Positions 8,020-10,073 of a stretch of DNA of 10,073 nucleotides are shown here, in pieces (positions within the stretch are counted from its first letter, which is position 1; the number at the start of each line of letters is the position of its first letter). Made by a program: the position numbers and the translations under genes. Under the pieces are notes generated by a model, which worked only from the letters and a program-made list of their open reading frames with translations, had not been told where the DNA came from and ran no database searches. The stretch comes from Rhizobacter sp. (lineage in GTDB: Bacteria; Pseudomonadota; Gammaproteobacteria; Burkholderiales; Burkholderiaceae_C), in contig JACMKJ010000056.1 in the NCBI GenBank assembly GCA_014380155.1, forward strand, positions 1 to 10,073. Reading direction: 5' to 3'.

Positions 8020-8269
8020 GGCCGGGCGATGGAGTGAAGAAGAGCCTGCGCATCGTCAACAAGAACCCGCAACTCTATGCGCCCGTGCTCTTCGACCTGC
8101 TGCGCTTCGTGCTGCAGGAGTGCGGCATACGCACGAGCCCCGAAGCGCTGCTGGAAGAAGTCTTCAACGCCAGCAAGCTCAAGTCGCAATTGCAAGACAT
8201 CCACGACGCCATCGTCGATTCGTCGGTGTTCCAGAACATGCCGCAGGCCGCGCAGCAGGCCGTCAAGAG
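8009..8269 (+). pseudogene. remnant of a second toxin gene (N-terminal domain fragment)
   Basis: This stretch aligns without gaps to 5634-5894 of the toxin gene (constant offset 2375), corresponding to toxin residues about 86-172. Read in the phase of ATG 8034 it gives VPGPGDGVKKSLR, VLFDLLRFVLQECGI and TSPEALLEE, with about 17 differences in about 86 residues by hand count, or roughly 80% identity. The first 85 residues are absent, the nuclease domain is absent, and the alignment stops abruptly at 8269 where immunity-gene sequence begins. A short, weaker similarity may continue left to about 7996 with a small deletion. The open frame running on to 8711 is chance past 8269. It is a degraded copy of a related, not identical, effector, not a working gene. 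Confidence 0.85.
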
Positions 8270-8344
8270 ATGCCCGAAGTCGGCGGCGATTACGGCGCCA
8301 CCATTTGGCAGTGGGATCAAAACCAGGACACGCTCACGCCGTGA
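8270..8344 (+). pseudogene. remnant of a second immunity gene (3' end)
   Basis: This aligns without gaps to 7917-7991, the last 75 bases of the immunity gene (constant offset 353), and ends at the equivalent TGA. The translated residues MPEVGGDYGATIWQWDQNQ are identical in both copies, while many third codon positions differ and the last five residues differ (DTLTP against APSKL). It is in a different frame from the toxin remnant that it directly follows, so the two are not a functional fusion. It is the tail of an immunity protein for a lost second effector. Confidence 0.85.
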
Positions 8345-8367
8345 TCCGGCACGCCACAGGCAACTGC

Positions 8368-8607
8368 ATGTCAAACCTCATCATCAAACTCGGCCCCCAG
8401 TGGGCTCGATTCAGCAAACCCGTGACAGGGATGAGCCTGCTTGGCAGCGTGCAGCAAGACGCGGGCATCGGCGCGCTCGCCCGAAGCCCCGATGGCACCT
8501 ACTGGCGGATCAATGGCGACCAACGGCGCAAGTTGAAAGCCTCCCAGGTCGCTTGCCGACCGCTGTCACATCAGTGGCATCCGAGCCTGCATCTCAGTGC
8601 AGCGTGA
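8368..8607 (+). CDS. small hypothetical protein at the island's right end
   Basis: A 79-residue ORF starting 23 bases after the immunity remnant; CAGG lies eight bases upstream as a weak ribosome binding site. I do not recognise the family. The first 61 residues look like a real protein: KLGPQWARFSKPVTGMSLLG followed by a likely beta-hairpin, GALARSPDGTYWRINGDQ, and KLKASQV. The last 18 residues (ACRPLSHQW ... LSAA) look unlike the rest, and the stop codon lies within the 16-bp boundary repeat. The C-terminus may therefore have been created or truncated where the island joins the flank. It overlaps the 3' end of the convergent GGDEF-EAL gene by 14 bases. It could be an accessory gene of the lost second effector pair or a decaying ORF. 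Confidence 0.5.
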   Translation: MSNLIIKLGPQWARFSKPVTGMSLLGSVQQDAGIGALARSPDGTYWRINGDQRRKLKASQVACRPLSHQWHPSLHLSAA

Positions 8608-8609
8608 CG
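8594..8609. repeat. 16-bp direct repeat, right copy (island boundary)
   Basis: Identical, same orientation, to 2332-2347. Here the sequence encodes, on the minus strand, the final residues VTLH and the stop codon of the GGDEF-EAL gene, and on the plus strand the last codons of the 79-residue ORF. Similarity stops on both sides of the repeat. Confidence 0.6.
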
Positions 8610-10073
8610 TTGGGGCCCGGCACGCCTTTGGGCCCGGGCGCGGCGTGGCGCGTGGCCCAGCCGCTGGCCCAGTGCACGAACTCGTTCGACGGCATCGGTT
8701 TGCCCATGTGAAAGCCCTGCGCCTCGTCGCATGAGAGGTCGCGCAGCAGGTTCCAGACCTGCGCGTTTTCGACGCCCTCGGCCACCACCGTCAGGCCCAG
8801 CCCATGGGCGAGGTCGATGGTCGAGCGCACGATGCGCGCGTCGTTGACGTCTTTTTCCATGCTGAGCACGAAGCTCTTGTCGATCTTCAGCTCGTCGACC
8901 GGCAGCTTCTTCAGGTAGGCGAGCGATGAGTAGCCGGTGCCGAAGTCGTCGATCGACAGCTTGAAGCCGAGGCCGCTCAGGCGCTCGAGCGTGGTCATCG
9001 CGCGCTGCGGGTCGTCCATGATCGCGCTCTCGGTGATCTCCAGGCAGAAGGCCTCGGCCGGCACGATGTGCTTGACCAGCAAGGCCTCGAACTTCTGCGG
9101 CAGCTCCACGTCCAGCAAATCGCGGGTGGAGAGGTTGATCGAGATGACGATGCGCATGCCGCCTTCGTTCAGCACACGCCACATGCGCGCCGACTCTTCG
9201 AACACCCACAGCGTGAGCACGCGGATGAAGCCGGTCTGCTCGGCGAACGGAATGAAGCTCATCGGCGGCACCAGGCCACGTGTCGGGTGTTGCCAGCGCA
9301 ATAGCGATTCGGCGCCGACCACGCGGCCGGTGTCGAGTGCGAGCTTGGGCTGCAGGAACAGGCGCAGCTCGTGGTGGTCGACCGCGTGGCGCAGCTCGCT
9401 CAGCAGTGACAGCGTCTGGCTGCTGGCCGCGTCGATGGCCGGGTCATAGAGCACCGGCCCTTCGCTGCGGCGCTTGGCGCTGTACATCGCCACCTCGGCG
9501 CGGCTGAGCAAGGTGTCGGCATCGCTCGCGTGGTGCGGCCACACCGCCATGCCGAAGCTCGCGCTCATGTCGACCGTCTGGTCTTCGAGCACCATCACGT
9601 CGGCAAAGGCCTGGTGCAGGCGCAGCGCCACCGCCCTGGTGTGGTCGAGGTCGCTGGCAGGGTCGAGGTCGGCCAGCAAGACTGCAAACTCGTCGCCCCC
9701 CAGGCGCGCCACCAGGTCACCGTTGCGCACCGCCTGCAGAGACAGGCGCTCGGCCACGCCCTACAGCATGAGGTCGCCGAAGCGGTAGCCGAGCACGTCG
9801 TTCACGTGCTTGAAGCGGTCGAGGTCGAGCATCACCACGGCGACCGAGCGGCCGTCGGCCTTGCCGAGCGCCATCGCTTCGATCTCCGCGTTGCGGAACT
9901 GCTGGCGTTTGGCCAGGCCGTTGAGACCGTCCCAGTACGCGAGCTTGAGAATCTCTTCTTGTTGGCCGGCCACGCTGATGCGCATGCGTTCGAAGGCGTG
10001 GGCCAGGTCGCCGATTTCGTCGGTGCGGCGCTGGCCACCGAGCGGCGTGGCGTAGTCTCCGGCGCCCAGGCGC
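8594..10073 (-). pseudogene. HAMP-GGDEF-EAL cyclic-di-GMP protein interrupted by an in-frame TAG; 5' end outside window
   Basis: On the minus strand one reading phase runs from the right edge to the stop at 8594-8596, broken only by TAG at 9761-9763. It begins inside a HAMP domain (RLGAGDYATPL ... RRTDEIGDLAHAFERM), so sensor and membrane parts lie beyond the window. The GGDEF domain follows: a degenerate DGLNGLAKR where DPLTGLPNR is usual, DLDRFKHVNDVLGYRFGD, then the TAG, then RNGD (the RxxD inhibitory site) and an intact GGDEF at 9686-9700. The EAL domain has ESL instead of EAL (9302-9310) but keeps the usual catalytic set: SINLSTRDL, CLEITES, SIDDFGTGYSSL, LKIDKSF, VAEGVEN and AQGFHMGKP. 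An intact protein could make or degrade cyclic di-GMP. GDLML-stop-GVAERL normally reads through a residue such as Gln, so one CAG-to-TAG change explains the break. Restart at GTG 9757 would give only part of the GGDEF domain plus EAL. A sequencing error or readthrough cannot be excluded. Confidence 0.85.

Noticed and set aside
7958..8344. 128-codon plus-strand ORF ending with the immunity tail
   Set aside because: Only codons from 8270 on match the immunity protein; the earlier part is toxin remnant in the wrong frame.
2363..8371. 10-bp match AACTGCATGT at 2363-2372 and 8362-8371 as a further boundary repeat
   Set aside because: Ten-base matches are expected many times by chance in 10 kb, and the two lie at unequal distances from the 16-bp repeats.
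8034..8711. 225-codon plus-strand ORF taken as an intact gene
   Set aside because: Only the first part is toxin-derived; past 8269 the frame reads through immunity-remnant DNA out of frame and then antisense to the GGDEF-EAL gene.

Overview
The window is high-GC DNA with the codon use and gene content of a betaproteobacterium, probably Burkholderiales. This placement is an inference from gene types and base composition; there is no rRNA or other marker gene to fix it. No tRNA, rRNA, CRISPR array, transposase or integrase was seen.

Left flank (1-2331, + strand): the C-terminal aminotransferase-like part of a MocR/PdxR-type regulator, cut by the window edge, followed closely by a membrane-bound diguanylate cyclase with an intact GGEEF motif.

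Centre (2348-8593, + strand): a compact type VI secretion (T6SS) effector island. A 980-residue VgrG spike protein overlaps by ATGA with a 543-residue toxin. The toxin has a C-terminal PD-(D/E)xK nuclease domain resembling the PoNe DNases, and it overlaps by ATGA with a 327-residue immunity protein of the DUF1910/DUF1911 (PoNi-like) type. The three form one translationally coupled unit: VgrG carries the nuclease out of the cell and the last gene protects the producer and its kin. Downstream are fused remnants of a second toxin-immunity pair: 261 bp of a toxin N-terminal region joined directly to the last 75 bp of an immunity gene. A 79-residue ORF of unknown function follows. No PAAR protein, DUF4123-type adaptor or structural T6SS gene lies in the window, so this looks like an orphan VgrG island that depends on a T6SS encoded elsewhere.

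Right flank (8594-10073, - strand): a HAMP-GGDEF-EAL cyclic-di-GMP protein, 5' end beyond the window, interrupted by one in-frame TAG inside the GGDEF domain.

The main structural observation is that the island lies between two exact copies of a 16-bp sequence. One copy directly follows the stop codon of the left cyclase gene, and the other forms the 3' end, including the stop codon, of the right GGDEF-EAL gene. This suggests the island was inserted between two convergent genes. The toxin 3' end and the immunity gene are visibly poorer in GC than vgrG, which fits a toxin tip acquired separately from its carrier.
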